Shown: positions 36,012-45,359 of the stretch, in pieces
Layout of the letters: each line of letters starts with the position of its first letter
Position numbering within the stretch: the stretch's first letter is position 1
Origin: Sphingomonas sp. S1-29
GTDB taxonomy: Bacteria; Pseudomonadota; Alphaproteobacteria; Sphingomonadales; Sphingomonadaceae
Length of the DNA stretch: 64,000 bases
Assembly (NCBI RefSeq): GCF_026167545.1
Contig: NZ_CP110678.1
Span: 1 to 64,000 of the forward strand
Direction: 5' to 3'
The notes under the pieces: generated by a model
The model's input: only the letters and a program-made list of their open reading frames with translations
Databases searched by the model: none
What the model was told of the DNA's origin: nothing
Translations under genes and position numbers: made by a program

Positions 36012-36150
36012 GCCCTCTCCCGCTTGCGGGAGAGGGTTGGGTGAGGGCCTTCTTCCCCTTCTCCCCATGCGTGACCAGGTCAACAACCCTCACCGCTGCG
36101 ACTAGGCAGCAAGCTGCCAAGTCTCGCTCCGCTCCCGCAAGCGCGAGAGG
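36012..36150. repeat. palindromic repeat after pufC
   Basis: CCCTCTCCCGCTTGCGGGAG and [23 protein letters not shown] hairpins face each other about 50-70 bp apart, with TTGGGTGAGGG / CCCTCACC inner parts. The first hairpin may also serve as the puf terminator. Confidence 0.75.
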
Positions 36151-36170
36151 ATGAACTCGCCGGAGGTCCA

Positions 36171-37433
36171 ATGCATGACCTGAGCAACCGCAGCCATCCG
36201 CTGCGCGCCAGCCTTTCGGCCGAGATGCATGTCCGCCGGCTACCGCGCTTTGGCAGCCCGTGTCGCTTGCTTCAGATCGTGACGCTGCTCGGCGACGCCG
36301 CGGCGCGCGAGAGCCGCGCCTATATCGAGGATATCGCCACCGCGCATGGCCAGACGATCGCGCCGGCGTCGCGCTATGCGGTGCTGCCGATCGGACCGTT
36401 CACTTTGGTGTGGGAAGGGCATACCGAATTCGCGAGCTTCACGCTGATCCTGGAAGGCGCGTTCGCCGATCCGTTCGACACCGGGGTGTTCGATGGCGAA
36501 GCGGCGTCGATCCTGATCGGCCTGCCGGGCCAGGTCATCCGCGCGACACAGATTGCGGTGCTCAGGCAGGCCGATGGCATGCCGCCGCGTGAGACATTGG
36601 CGACTTGGTTCGATCCATCGGCGATCGTCGTGTGCGAGGTCGCCGAGGGCAAGGCGCGGATCGCGTCGGACTTCATGCTGCATTCCGACGGTTTCGGACG
36701 GCTGCTCATCGACGATGTATCGCTGGAGGGCGATGAGGCAGCGCAATTGGTCGTCCGCCTGCAGGAACTCGGCAATTACCGCAACATGGCGCTGCTTGGG
36801 CTGCCAATGGCGCAGCGGCTGACCCCGGAAGTCACCGCGATCGAGGCGCGGCTGTCGGCGCTGACGCACGAAGTGTCCGAACGCAGCACCGACGATGACG
36901 CGCTGCTCGACGAACTCACCTCGGTCGCAGCCGAGCTGGCGCGGCTGGTGGCCGCCACGCGCTACCGGATGAGCGCGACGCGCGCCTATGCCGAGCTCAG
37001 CATGGAGCGGCTGCGCAGTCTGGGGATCGGCCCGGTGCGCGGCTTCCAGACGCTGGCCGACTTTACCGAACGGCGGCTGGTGCCCGCGGTGCGGACCTGC
37101 GCTAGCTTTTCGAACCGGCTCGAGGACCTGTCGCAGCGCACCGCCTGGACCAGCTCGCTGCTGCGCACCCGGATCGACATTGCGCTCGCCAAGCAGAACC
37201 GCGACCTGCTCGAATCGATGGACCGCCGCACCCAATTGCAGCTGCGGCTGCAACAGGCGGTCGAGGGGCTGTCGGTGGTCGCGATCAGCTATTATCTCGT
37301 CTCGCTGATCGGCTATCTCGCCTATCCCGCGGGCGCCGAGGCCAAGCCCTATATCGTCGCCGGTGCGGTGCCGGTGGTGATGCTGGCGGTGTGGTGGATG
37401 GCGCGGCGGCTGCGCAAGGGCTTCGCCGAATAG
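36171..37433 (+). CDS. DUF3422 family membrane protein
   Basis: A 420-residue protein matching the DUF3422 family. The block PLRASLSAEMHVRRLPRF (near 10-27) starts the domain. A helical region with likely coiled coil follows (about 225-365, LTHEVSERSTDDDALLDEL). Two C-terminal membrane helices (about 370-415, ISYYLVSLIGYLAYPAG) precede a basic tail. Function is unknown; two C-terminal helices suggest an inner-membrane protein with a large cytoplasmic part. ATG 36171 follows GGAGG. Other reaction-centre genes end upstream, so a link to photosynthesis is only positional. Confidence 0.82.
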   Translation: MHDLSNRSHPLRASLSAEMHVRRLPRFGSPCRLLQIVTLLGDAAARESRAYIEDIATAHGQTIAPASRYAVLPIGPFTLVWEGHTEFASFTLILEGAFADPFDTGVFDGEAASILIGLPGQVIRATQIAVLRQADGMPPRETLATWFDPSAIVVCEVAEGKARIASDFMLHSDGFGRLLIDDVSLEGDEAAQLVVRLQELGNYRNMALLGLPMAQRLTPEVTAIEARLSALTHEVSERSTDDDALLDELTSVAAELARLVAATRYRMSATRAYAELSMERLRSLGIGPVRGFQTLADFTERRLVPAVRTCASFSNRLEDLSQRTAWTSSLLRTRIDIALAKQNRDLLESMDRRTQLQLRLQQAVEGLSVVAISYYLVSLIGYLAYPAGAEAKPYIVAGAVPVVMLAVWWMARRLRKGFAE

Positions 37434-37475
37434 CGGCTCATCGCCGGTTCAGCCATTGCTCGCGATAGGAGGTGC

Positions 37476-38144
37476 ATGGAAATCGATCGCCGTTCGTTGC
37501 TGCGCACCGCGCTGCTGTCGCCCATCGCGCTTGCCGCGGGGTGCGCGGGGCCGATCGGCGCCTTGTCGCTCGAAGAGGGCGTGTACCGGCTGCTCAGCCT
37601 GTCGAGCCAGCGCGCCTTTGCCCGGTTGACGATGCCCGGCGGGTTCTACGACGATCAGCTCACCCGGATCGTGCCCCCCGCCAGCGGCGGTGACGGCGTG
37701 CTGAGCGCGGTGTTGCGCACCAACGCGGTACGCCGCCAGCTCGCGATGGCGATGAACGAGATCGCGGTCGAAGCCGCCGATCGCGCCGCGCCGATCGTCA
37801 TCGATACGATCCGCCGGATGTCGTTCGCCGATGCGCTGGCGATCGCGCGTGGCGGCCCGACCGCGGCGACCGACCTGCTCGAGGCGCAGGTGGGCGACAG
37901 GCTGATCGAAGCGATGTTCCCCGAATTCTCGCTGGGGCTGTCGGGCGATGTCGTCGAAATCCTCGGCGCGATCGCGGGGGCGGGCGGCGGCCCGAATTAT
38001 GCTGGCCTCGCACGCAGCGCCTCGGCGCTCGCCAGCCGCAGCATCTTCCGTGCGATCGGCCGCGAAGAGGCGGGGATCCGCGCCAACCCGCAGGCGACGC
38101 GCGATCCCGCGATCCTGGCGTTGCTCGCCGCGGGTAGCGGCTAG
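37476..38144 (+). CDS. DUF4197 family lipoprotein
   Basis: A 222-residue protein matching DUF4197. The signal peptide with twin arginines (MEIDRRSLLRTALLSPIAL) ends in a lipobox at Cys23 (LAAGC). The mature part begins LSLEEGVYRLLSLSSQRAFA and continues with a helical domain including FPEFSLGLSGDVVEI. Function unknown. It follows the DUF3422 gene by 42 bp and is probably co-transcribed. Confidence 0.8.
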   Translation: MEIDRRSLLRTALLSPIALAAGCAGPIGALSLEEGVYRLLSLSSQRAFARLTMPGGFYDDQLTRIVPPASGGDGVLSAVLRTNAVRRQLAMAMNEIAVEAADRAAPIVIDTIRRMSFADALAIARGGPTAATDLLEAQVGDRLIEAMFPEFSLGLSGDVVEILGAIAGAGGGPNYAGLARSASALASRSIFRAIGREEAGIRANPQATRDPAILALLAAGSG

Positions 38145-38217
38145 GTTGCGACGACTGTGCCGCCTAGGCTATAAAATTGCGCTTGGTTGCTTTGTTTTCG
38201 AATACTGCTGTTTGCAA

Positions 38218-38232
38218 TGTCCATAACGGACA
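38218..38232. promoter_or_regulatory. short inverted repeat upstream of the six-cysteine gene
   Basis: TGTCCATAACGGACA is a 5-bp inverted repeat (TGTCC/GGACA) with five bases between. The half-sites equal those of the crtD-crtF site, but the spacing is N9 rather than N12. It lies about 86 bp before the start of the small cysteine-rich gene. Possible operator; unproven. Confidence 0.35.
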
Positions 38233-38318
38233 TGGTTGACCCGTAATTCGAAATAAGCCGATGATATGCTCGACTGGTCGCGAACCGCGACGACCCTGCA
38301 CATCATCCGGAGATCATG

Positions 38319-38618
38319 ATGACCGACGTTCCCTTGCACCCCAGTGTTATGGCCGACGATGAGACGTCGTTGGAGGCGACCCGAGAGTTCTTCGTCAAAT
38401 GTGGGTTGATGAAGGAAGGCGACCGGTTCGTGGCCGATGAAGCCGCAACGAGCTTGACCGACACTGATGTCGAACCGATGGCTGGCGCCTCCGATTGCGA
38501 AGCGGCGTGCACGGTTGCCTACGAACTCGCACGACTGGCATGCTCGATTTCAGGCAGCAGGAGTTGCGCGAAGCGCGCCAAAGCCGCTTATCAAGTTTGC
38601 CTTCTGGCCTGCGGATAA
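38319..38618 (+). CDS. small six-cysteine protein, possible secreted or peptide-like product
   Basis: A 99-residue protein. The first 57 residues are acidic and polar and lack a Sec signal. The C-terminal part (about 58-99) holds six cysteines in a near-symmetric pattern: C-X3-C-X10-C-X7-C-X10-C-X3-C, within predicted helices (EAACTVAYELARLACS, AKRAKAAYQVCLLACG). One further Cys sits at about residue 28. This suggests a disulphide-linked helical hairpin or a modified peptide with a leader. ATG 38319 is preferred over 38316 for spacing from GGAG. No modifying enzyme or exporter lies nearby. I do not recognise the family. Confidence 0.6.
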   Translation: MTDVPLHPSVMADDETSLEATREFFVKCGLMKEGDRFVADEAATSLTDTDVEPMAGASDCEAACTVAYELARLACSISGSRSCAKRAKAAYQVCLLACG

Positions 38619-38658
38619 CAAATAGCGGGGGCAACGGGGTCGTGTTGCCCTCCAGCCG

Positions 38659-39879
38659 CTAGGCCGCCATCTCGCGCCGCGCGAGTTCGCACATCGACCA
38701 GATTTCGCTCAATCCGCGCACCAGCCGGTCGATATCGTCGTCCGAATGGACCGGCGATGGGGTCAGCCGCAGCCGCTCGGTGCCGACCGGGACGGTGGGG
38801 TAGTTGATCGGCTGCACATAGATGCCGTGATGCTCCATCAGCCAATCGCTGATGCGTTTGCACTTTTTGGCGTCGCCCACCATCACCGGGATGATGTGGC
38901 TGGGGTTCTCGATCGTCGGGATACCGATCGCGTCGAGCCGGCGGCGGACATAGGCGACGCGTTCCTGGTGGCGCTCGCGCTCGACCTGGCTGGTTTTGAG
39001 GTGGCGGATGCTGGCGGCGGCGCCCGCAGCCAGCGCCGGGGGCAAGGCCGTCGTGAAGATGAAGCCGCTGGCGAAGCTGCGAACGAAATCGCACACCGCC
39101 GCCGATCCCGCGATATAGCCGCCCATCACCCCGAACGCCTTGCCCAGCGTTCCTTCGATGACGGTGATCCGGTCCATCAAACCGCGCGCTTCGGCGACGC
39201 CGCCGCCGCGCGGGCCGTACAGCCCGACGCCATGGACTTCGTCGATATAGCTCATCGCGCCATGACGTTCGCACACGTCGAGGATTTCCTCGATCGGCGC
39301 GATGTCGCCGTCCATCGAATAGACGCTTTCGAACACCACCAATTTGGGCCGGTCGGGGTCCATTGCCGACAGGCGGCGGTCGAGATCCTCGGGGTCGTTA
39401 TGCGCGAAGCGATGGCATTCGGCGCGGCTGTGGCGGATGCCCTCGATCATGCTGGCATGGTTGAGCGCGTCCGAGAGCACGATGCAGCCGGGGATGCGCG
39501 CGGCGAGCGTCGAGAGTGCCGCCCAGTTCGAGACATAGCCGCTGGTGAACAACAATGCCGATTCCTTGCCGTGCAGATCGGCCAGCTCGCGCTCGAGCTC
39601 GACATGCGCATGCGTTGTGCCCGAAATATTGCGCGTGCCGCCGGCGCCCGCACCGCAGCGGTCGAGCGTTTCGTGCATCGCGCTCAGCACCGCCGGATGC
39701 TGGCCCATGCCGAGATAGTCGTTCGAGCACCACACGGTGACCTTGTCGACGCCTTCATGGTTGAAGCAGGTGGCGTGCGGGAAAGCACCTGCCTTGCGTT
39801 CTAGTTCGGCGAATACGCGATACCGGCCGTCTTCGCGCAGGACATCCAGTTCGGTCTGGAAAAACGCTTCATAGTCCAT
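38659..39879 (-). CDS. hemA: 5-aminolevulinate synthase
   Basis: ALAS condenses glycine and succinyl-CoA to 5-aminolevulinate, the entry to tetrapyrroles. The protein has 406 residues, PLP-dependent. Catalytic Lys247 lies in [13 protein letters not shown]. The [17 protein letters not shown] and [12 protein letters not shown] blocks are intact. ATG 39879 is preceded by GGGGAGGT. It is the last gene of the reverse bch/puh run. Another ALAS elsewhere is possible. Confidence 0.97.
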   Translation of the reverse strand: MDYEAFFQTELDVLREDGRYRVFAELERKAGAFPHATCFNHEGVDKVTVWCSNDYLGMGQHPAVLSAMHETLDRCGAGAGGTRNISGTTHAHVELERELADLHGKESALLFTSGYVSNWAALSTLAARIPGCIVLSDALNHASMIEGIRHSRAECHRFAHNDPEDLDRRLSAMDPDRPKLVVFESVYSMDGDIAPIEEILDVCERHGAMSYIDEVHGVGLYGPRGGGVAEARGLMDRITVIEGTLGKAFGVMGGYIAGSAAVCDFVRSFASGFIFTTALPPALAAGAAASIRHLKTSQVERERHQERVAYVRRRLDAIGIPTIENPSHIIPVMVGDAKKCKRISDWLMEHHGIYVQPINYPTVPVGTERLRLTPSPVHSDDDIDRLVRGLSEIWSMCELARREMAA

Positions 39880-39894
39880 GCGATACCTCCCCAA

Positions 39895-40677
39895 TCAATC
39901 CAGTGTGGCGGTTCGAACCGCCTTGTTTTTGGGCTTTGCGGCCGAGGCCCAGACCCACATTTTCCCGTCGCGCAGCGGCAGGACCAGAAACAGATGCTCG
40001 ACCACGCCGAGCGCACCCAGGCCGACCAGCAGCATCGCGGTGATCGCCGCGCCCCCGCCCGAGCCCTGCGCGAAGTTCCACGCCCAGATCACCTGCGCGA
40101 CGCCGAGCGCCAGCGAGACGGGATACCAGGCGTTGATCGGCCGCGTGCCGAAATAAGTCTTGAGATAGGCCAGATGCGCCGGGAAGATCTCGTCGGACAG
40201 GTTCGCGACGCCCAGGAACAGGTTGATCTTGGCCGACAGCCGCAGCGCGAACAGCAATGCAAAGGTAAGCGGCGCGGCCTGGTTGGGCTGGCCCCAGCAC
40301 AGCACGAAGAGTGCGATCGCGGTGGCGGCTAGCGCGACCTCGTGGTGGATCACCGTCTCGGTCGCGGCGCGGAAGCGTGCCATGCCGGTGGCGCCGGCGG
40401 GGCAGGGGGTGCGGCGCGGCCCCGCGACGAAGCCCATGAGGAACCCCATCTCGTGCCAGCCCCAGATCACGATCGCCGCGGCAAAACCGATATAGGCGCC
40501 GCTCGCGCTGGCATCGCGCGCCACCCACCAGATCGCACCCGTCGCCGCCAGCGCCGCGACGCCCGCCAGCCGAAAGCTGGTGCGGAAGGTCGCGCGCGGT
40601 CGGCTGTCGAGCCAGACCACTGCGGCGGTGCCGACGAACCACATGAGCAGTGCGAATAGAAGCGGCGGAAAGGTCAC
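39895..40677 (-). CDS. puhE: photosynthetic complex assembly protein PuhE
   Basis: PuhE (DUF3623 family) is an integral membrane protein of 260 residues, with about seven hydrophobic helices. In Rhodobacter loss of puhE alters bacteriochlorophyll supply and reaction-centre assembly. Features include [18 protein letters not shown] and [21 protein letters not shown]. The start GTG 40677 overlaps the acsF stop (GTGA). hemA follows after 15 bp. Confidence 0.9.
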   Translation of the reverse strand: MTFPPLLFALLMWFVGTAAVVWLDSRPRATFRTSFRLAGVAALAATGAIWWVARDASASGAYIGFAAAIVIWGWHEMGFLMGFVAGPRRTPCPAGATGMARFRAATETVIHHEVALAATAIALFVLCWGQPNQAAPLTFALLFALRLSAKINLFLGVANLSDEIFPAHLAYLKTYFGTRPINAWYPVSLALGVAQVIWAWNFAQGSGGGAAITAMLLVGLGALGVVEHLFLVLPLRDGKMWVWASAAKPKNKAVRTATLD

Positions 40678-41765
40678 CAGGCGGGCACCATCCGAACGCT
40701 GGCCGGCGCCTGGTTGCGCTCGGCACGATGGCAATAGAGCCGGACGAAGGCGATGCCCGCCGCAGCCATCCCAATTACGCGCCGGAAGCCGCCGACGATC
40801 CCGCCCTGCTGCTTGCCCGCCTCGATCCGCAAGGCCGCGCGGCGGATCGACTCGAGCCCGGCGCGGAAGCCGTCGCTGTCGGTGTCGAGTACCACCGGGA
40901 ACACCTGCCGGGTGATCGCCGAGCAGACGCGATAGACCTGCAAGTCATATTCGGTCGGGTCGATCCCCAGCCCCTTGTGGAATTCAGGCCGGTTGTGATC
41001 GCGCACGTACATTGTGGCGTAGACCGCTACCAGGAAGAAGCGGATCCACAACTTGTTGGTGCCAGCCAGCAGCTTGGGATCGGCGCGCATCAGCAGCGCG
41101 AACGCCTCGCCATGGCTGAACTCGTCGTTGCACCATTCCTCGAACCAATTGAAGATCGGGTGGAAGCGGTGATCGGGGTTGCGCGCCAGATGGCGGAAGA
41201 TCGTGATGTAGCGCGCATAGCCGATCTTTTCGGAAAGATACGTCGCGTAGAAGATGAATTTGGGCCGGAAATAAGTGTATTTCTTGGCGCGCGTGAGGAA
41301 GCCCAGATCGATGCCGATCCCGGCGTCCTTCAGCGTATCGTTGATGAAGCCCGCATGCCGGCTTTCGTCGCGGCTCATCAGCCGGAACAGTTGCTTCACA
41401 TCGGGATTATTGGTTCGCTTGGCGATCTCGGCATAGAGGATGCAGCCTGAGAATTCGGCGGTGAGCGAGCTTACCAGAAAGTCGATGAACTCTTCGCGAA
41501 GCCCGTCAGGCAGGCCTTCGATCACGCCTTCGAATGCGCGGGTGCGCTTGAAATGCGCCTTGCGCGGATCGGCCGCCATCTCGGCGATCAGCACGTCCCA
41601 TTCGGCGCGCACGCTCGACACGTCGATCGCGTCGAGCGCGTCGAAATCGGTGGTGTAGAAGCGCGGCGACAGCGCGGTGTCCTGGGCGGCGATCGCCATG
41701 GTATCGGGCACGTGCGGGGCGTGGACCAGCGTGTCGGCGGCGACGGTGGCGGTGATCGCGTTCAT
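40674..41765 (-). CDS. acsF: aerobic Mg-protoporphyrin IX monomethyl ester oxidative cyclase
   Basis: AcsF is the di-iron, O2-dependent enzyme that forms the isocyclic ring. The protein has 363 residues. Di-iron motifs: [22 protein letters not shown] and [14 protein letters not shown]. No anaerobic cyclase (bchE) was seen in the window, fitting an aerobic life style. ATG 41765 overlaps the upstream 96-aa gene (ATGA). Residues 25 codons further upstream are not family-like. Confidence 0.96.
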   Translation of the reverse strand: MNAITATVAADTLVHAPHVPDTMAIAAQDTALSPRFYTTDFDALDAIDVSSVRAEWDVLIAEMAADPRKAHFKRTRAFEGVIEGLPDGLREEFIDFLVSSLTAEFSGCILYAEIAKRTNNPDVKQLFRLMSRDESRHAGFINDTLKDAGIGIDLGFLTRAKKYTYFRPKFIFYATYLSEKIGYARYITIFRHLARNPDHRFHPIFNWFEEWCNDEFSHGEAFALLMRADPKLLAGTNKLWIRFFLVAVYATMYVRDHNRPEFHKGLGIDPTEYDLQVYRVCSAITRQVFPVVLDTDSDGFRAGLESIRRAALRIEAGKQQGGIVGGFRRVIGMAAAGIAFVRLYCHRAERNQAPASVRMVPAW

Positions 41766-42052
41766 GTGAGGCTCCGTGGGCTGAAGCTGACTTCGTAGAG
41801 TTCGGTCATTTCGAAATGACCGGCGAACTTGGTCCACAGCCGCTCGACCACGCTCGCGCGTTCGACGGTGGCGATCCGGTCGAAGCTGCGGCGCTCGCCG
41901 AAATCGACGTGGATCGGCGCGCCATGGACGCGGACGCTGTCGCCAGGCTCGAGCGCGACCCCGCCCGCCAAGTGGACATGCGCGCAGAGGAACTCATCGC
42001 TATGCTCGACCTCGATGCGGCAGGGGGTCTCGAAGCGCTTGCGGCCGATCAT
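41762..42052 (-). CDS. conserved small protein between puhC and acsF
   Basis: A 96-residue soluble protein with no signal or membrane helix. It begins [20 protein letters not shown] and has one Cys, several His ([12 protein letters not shown]) and a beta-rich middle ([20 protein letters not shown]). The His/Cys-rich stretch could bind a metal or pigment, which is speculation. Four-base overlaps with both puhC and acsF show it is translated in the operon. Similar short ORFs occur at this place in other aerobic phototrophs. Function unknown. Confidence 0.8.
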   Translation of the reverse strand: MIGRKRFETPCRIEVEHSDEFLCAHVHLAGGVALEPGDSVRVHGAPIHVDFGERRSFDRIATVERASVVERLWTKFAGHFEMTELYEVSFSPRSLT

Positions 42053-42522
42053 TTCGCGGGTCCCCGCTGGAGGAGGGCCGCAAAGGCCGCGCGGTTGTCG
42101 TTGCCGAAGCCGTTGAGCTCGACGATCCGTCCGGTCGAGGGGTCGCTGAGCGACAGCCCGCCATCGGCCCAGGCGGTGAGGGTGAAGGGCGGTTCGTTGC
42201 CGATGCCGCGCATCCGCCGGTCGCGTGCCATGCCGCGCATCACCCCGCGCACGAACCCCGTCTGCTGGCCGGGTTCGATCACTGCGGGGGTCTCGCCGAT
42301 CCGCTCGATCAGCACACCGCCATCGGCCTGGTCGAAGAAACGCAGGCTGCGGCTGTCGATCGCCGCGACGCCAGCGGCGGCGCGTTCGAGCACCGGCGAC
42401 GCGGTCGGCGGCATCTGCGCGAGGCGGAACGCCGCGGTCATCGCCAGCGCAAGCCCCACCAGCACCGCGACCATCATCAAGGCGCCGCGCGGAACGGTGT
42501 TCTCGTGGCTGTGCGCGCTCAT
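42049..42522 (-). CDS. puhC: photosynthetic complex assembly protein PuhC
   Basis: PuhC is a membrane-anchored periplasmic factor that aids LH1-reaction-centre core formation. The protein has 157 residues: a cytoplasmic start, one helix (about 13-32, GALMMVAVLVGLALAMTAAF), then a periplasmic domain with SLRFFDQADGGVLIE and GFVRGVMRGMARDRRMRG. Overlaps by ATGA with puhB and the 96-aa gene. Confidence 0.9.
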   Translation of the reverse strand: MSAHSHENTVPRGALMMVAVLVGLALAMTAAFRLAQMPPTASPVLERAAAGVAAIDSRSLRFFDQADGGVLIERIGETPAVIEPGQQTGFVRGVMRGMARDRRMRGIGNEPPFTLTAWADGGLSLSDPSTGRIVELNGFGNDNRAAFAALLQRGPAK

Positions 42523-43148
42523 GCCGCGACCGCCTCGCCATAGCTATGCACCGAAGGCTGCGGTATCGCCGGGCTGGCCTGCCTCTGCGGACTGGCCGCC
42601 AGGCATAGCCGCGCGATCAATGCGCCGACCTGCTCGGCTTCGGGAATGCTGCGCAGCATCGGCTGCGGCTTCGACAGCTTCCACGGACGGGCATGGGGCC
42701 ACAGCGCAACATAACCAAGGTTCTGCGCCCCTGTGACGTTCAATGCAACATCGCCGGTGCCATCGGCGCGGGTGACCAGATCGACCGATCCGACCAGCGT
42801 CAGCGGCAGGTTGATGCACTTGGGCAGCGCGATGCCGATGCGCAGCACGAGCCGTTTGTCGGTGAGCGTATAGACCGCGCCGCGCGCGGTGCCCCAGGCG
42901 ATCAGCGACAGCAGCGCGACACAGGCGACGCCCGACAGCGCGGTCATCGCGATGCCGAACACATTGCCCCCCGATCCGATCGCCGCGACGATCGTCAGCA
43001 GCGTGAAATAGCCCGCGACCATCCGGGTGTGGAACGCGGTGCGCGCGAGCGTCCGCCATTCGGGCTTGCCCTGCCAGACGATGCGTTCGCCGCGTGGCAG
43101 CGGAGCGGGGAGGCCGGGAACCGGCTCGATTTCATATTCGGTGATCAC
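42519..43148 (-). CDS. puhB: photosynthetic complex assembly protein PuhB
   Basis: PuhB is a PH-domain-like membrane protein needed for reaction-centre assembly. The protein has 209 residues. It begins MITEYEIEPVPGLPAPLPRG, with GERIVWQGKPEWRTLAR and about two to three membrane helices (45-90). The C-terminal half has the PH-like GAVYTLTDKRLVLRIG segment. Overlaps puhA and puhC by ATGA. Confidence 0.92.
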   Translation of the reverse strand: MITEYEIEPVPGLPAPLPRGERIVWQGKPEWRTLARTAFHTRMVAGYFTLLTIVAAIGSGGNVFGIAMTALSGVACVALLSLIAWGTARGAVYTLTDKRLVLRIGIALPKCINLPLTLVGSVDLVTRADGTGDVALNVTGAQNLGYVALWPHARPWKLSKPQPMLRSIPEAEQVGALIARLCLAASPQRQASPAIPQPSVHSYGEAVAA

Positions 43149-43918
43149 AGGATCGGCTCCTGACGGTCGCGGCTGGCATAGAGATAGCCGCCGCCATAAT
43201 AGGCCTGGATACGTTCTTCGTCGTACAGCGTGAGCGTGCCGTCGGCACCCGCGAGCGGCACGTTGGCGAATTGCGCGGCGTTGATCGCGTCGATCACCAC
43301 GCGCCCGCGCCGGCCCTCGATCGTCGACATGAACATTGGCGCGAGCACCGATTTTCCGGGCACGGTCGACAGGTCGACGGTGAGGTAGCGGATCAGCCGG
43401 TCGGCCTTGTCGATCCAGATCTCGCTGATCTTGCCTACGCTGACGCCATCGGCGGCAACGACATCGAAGCCGCGCGGATCGGGGTCACCCTTGACGATCC
43501 AGAAGTCGCTGTTGCCGCCCAACGGCACGATCCGCGGATGGCCTTCATAATCGAGATCGGGGCGCCGGGCGCGCTCGACCCAGGCGGCGGGGCCGACGCC
43601 GTCGACCAGCGGGTCGCCGCTCGGCGCATAGGGCGCGCCGGCGAAGCGATCGGTGCGATAGGCGGCGATGTCGACCGGCTCGCGCCCCTGCGTTGGGGTC
43701 GAGACGATGCCGTGGCCGAAGGGCAGCTTGAAATATTTTGGATCGGCGCTGAAGAAGCCGCCCGGCGTGTCGAGCCGTCCGGTCAATTCGTCTTCCATCG
43801 GATAGCCCTCGCGGCGATCCTCGCGGCGCAGATAGACGATCAGCCCCAGGAAGAAGAGGAAGAACGCGTACAGGCTGAGCAATGCCACGTCGAAATATGG
43901 AGTGATGAGGACGTTCAC
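43145..43918 (-). CDS. puhA: photosynthetic reaction centre H subunit
   Basis: The H subunit caps the L/M core on the cytoplasmic side and gates protons to quinone B. The protein has 257 residues: one N-terminal helix (about 10-31, ALLSLYAFFLFFLGLIVYLR), then a large cytoplasmic domain with REDRREGYPMEDE and GGNSDFWIVKGDPDPRGF. It follows lhaA by 13 bp. Confidence 0.96.
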   Translation of the reverse strand: MNVLITPYFDVALLSLYAFFLFFLGLIVYLRREDRREGYPMEDELTGRLDTPGGFFSADPKYFKLPFGHGIVSTPTQGREPVDIAAYRTDRFAGAPYAPSGDPLVDGVGPAAWVERARRPDLDYEGHPRIVPLGGNSDFWIVKGDPDPRGFDVVAADGVSVGKISEIWIDKADRLIRYLTVDLSTVPGKSVLAPMFMSTIEGRRGRVVIDAINAAQFANVPLAGADGTLTLYDEERIQAYYGGGYLYASRDRQEPIL

Positions 43919-43931
43919 ATGCCTTCTCCCT

Positions 43932-45359
43932 TCAGATCGGAAACTGGCCGAGCCCGAAGCGGCCGGGGGCGGGGCGGGGGGCGTCGATACGCCCCCTGAC
44001 CAGCGGCCCGAGCGCGACGAGCGTGCCGAGGAGCAACAGAATTTCTACGCAATAAACGACACCATAGCCGGTCGCGGGATTGGCCAGCGTCGCGCCGAAG
44101 CCATCGGCGACTGCGGCGGTCGAGATCAGGTCGCGCGCGATCCCGCCGATCGCGATCGCGGCCCCCGCGCAGGTCGCCTGCACCGAGCCCCAAGCGCCGA
44201 GCGCCAAGCCAGAGCGGCCATCTTCGGCCATGCCCATCGCCTCGACCATCGTGCCGACCGAGAAGAGTCCGCCGCCAAGCCCGATCATCGCCGCACCGAA
44301 GCCGAGCAACGCCACCGAGTTGAGCGGCGCAGCGAACAGCACGCAAAGAAAGGCGCCGATCCCGACCACGCCGCCGAACCCCGCGAGCCGCACCGGATCG
44401 GCGCCGCCATTCATCGCGCGCGCGGCGATCGTGAAGCCGCCGAGCATCCCCGCCGCCCACAAGGCGGTGAGCGAGGTGGTCGCCGAAACCGAAAGGCTGA
44501 GGATCGATCCGCCATAGGGTTCGAGCAGCACGTCCTGCATGCTGAACGCCGCGGCGCCCAGCCCGACCGCGACCAGCAGCCGCGCGGCGCGGGGGCGGGC
44601 GATGAATTCGGCCCAGAGCGCCGAGAAGGCGGGGCGCGGCAGCTCGGCGCTGGTGGCGGCGCGGTTGCGGACCTCCTGCTTCCAGAGCGCGATGATGTTG
44701 AGCACCATCGTCGCGACCGCGACCCCCGAGATCACCTGGACCAGCTTGGTGGGCGAAAAATCGCGCAGCGACTGGCCGATCACGATCGCGCTCACCAGCA
44801 TGCCGACCAGCAGCATGACGTAGAGCAAGGCGACGACGCGCGGGCGCGATTCAAGCGGCGCAAGGTCGGTCGCGAGCGCAAGGCCCGCGGTCTGCGTCAT
44901 GTGCATGCCCGCGCCGACCATCAGGAAGCCGAGCGCGCTGCCGATATGCCCCGCCCAATCGGCGCCCGGCCCGAGCCCGCCGCCCGCCATCACCAGCATG
45001 CCGAAGGGCAGGATCGCGAAGCCGCCGAACTGAAGCAGGCTGCCGAACCAGATATAGGGAACGCGCTTCCACCCCAGCACAGAGCGGTGATGATCGGACC
45101 GGTGGCCGATGAGCGCGCGGAAGGGCGCGAACAGCAGCGGGATCGCGACCATCGCCGCGACCAGCGACACGCTCATCCCGAGCTCGACGATCATCACGCG
45201 GTTGAGCGTGCCCGTCAGCAACACCGCCGCCATGCCGACCGATACCTGGAACAGCGACAGCCGCAGCAGCCGCCCGAGTGGCAATTCGGGGGTCGCGGCG
45301 TCGGCGAACGGCAGGAACTGCGTGCCGATCCGGCTCCAAAGGGCGGCGCCTGCGATCAT
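43932..45359 (-). CDS. lhaA: light-harvesting 1 assembly protein LhaA (PucC family)
   Basis: LhaA is a 12-helix MFS-like protein required for LH1 assembly, possibly for delivering bacteriochlorophyll. The protein has 475 residues. PucC-family blocks: LTGTLNRVMIVELG, FAPFRALIGHRSDHHRS, WKRVPYIWFGSLLQFGG and QDVLLEPYGG. It overlaps bchM by ATGA. A second family member lies at 57488. Confidence 0.94.
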   Translation of the reverse strand: MIAGAALWSRIGTQFLPFADAATPELPLGRLLRLSLFQVSVGMAAVLLTGTLNRVMIVELGMSVSLVAAMVAIPLLFAPFRALIGHRSDHHRSVLGWKRVPYIWFGSLLQFGGFAILPFGMLVMAGGGLGPGADWAGHIGSALGFLMVGAGMHMTQTAGLALATDLAPLESRPRVVALLYVMLLVGMLVSAIVIGQSLRDFSPTKLVQVISGVAVATMVLNIIALWKQEVRNRAATSAELPRPAFSALWAEFIARPRAARLLVAVGLGAAAFSMQDVLLEPYGGSILSLSVSATTSLTALWAAGMLGGFTIAARAMNGGADPVRLAGFGGVVGIGAFLCVLFAAPLNSVALLGFGAAMIGLGGGLFSVGTMVEAMGMAEDGRSGLALGAWGSVQATCAGAAIAIGGIARDLISTAAVADGFGATLANPATGYGVVYCVEILLLLGTLVALGPLVRGRIDAPRPAPGRFGLGQFPI

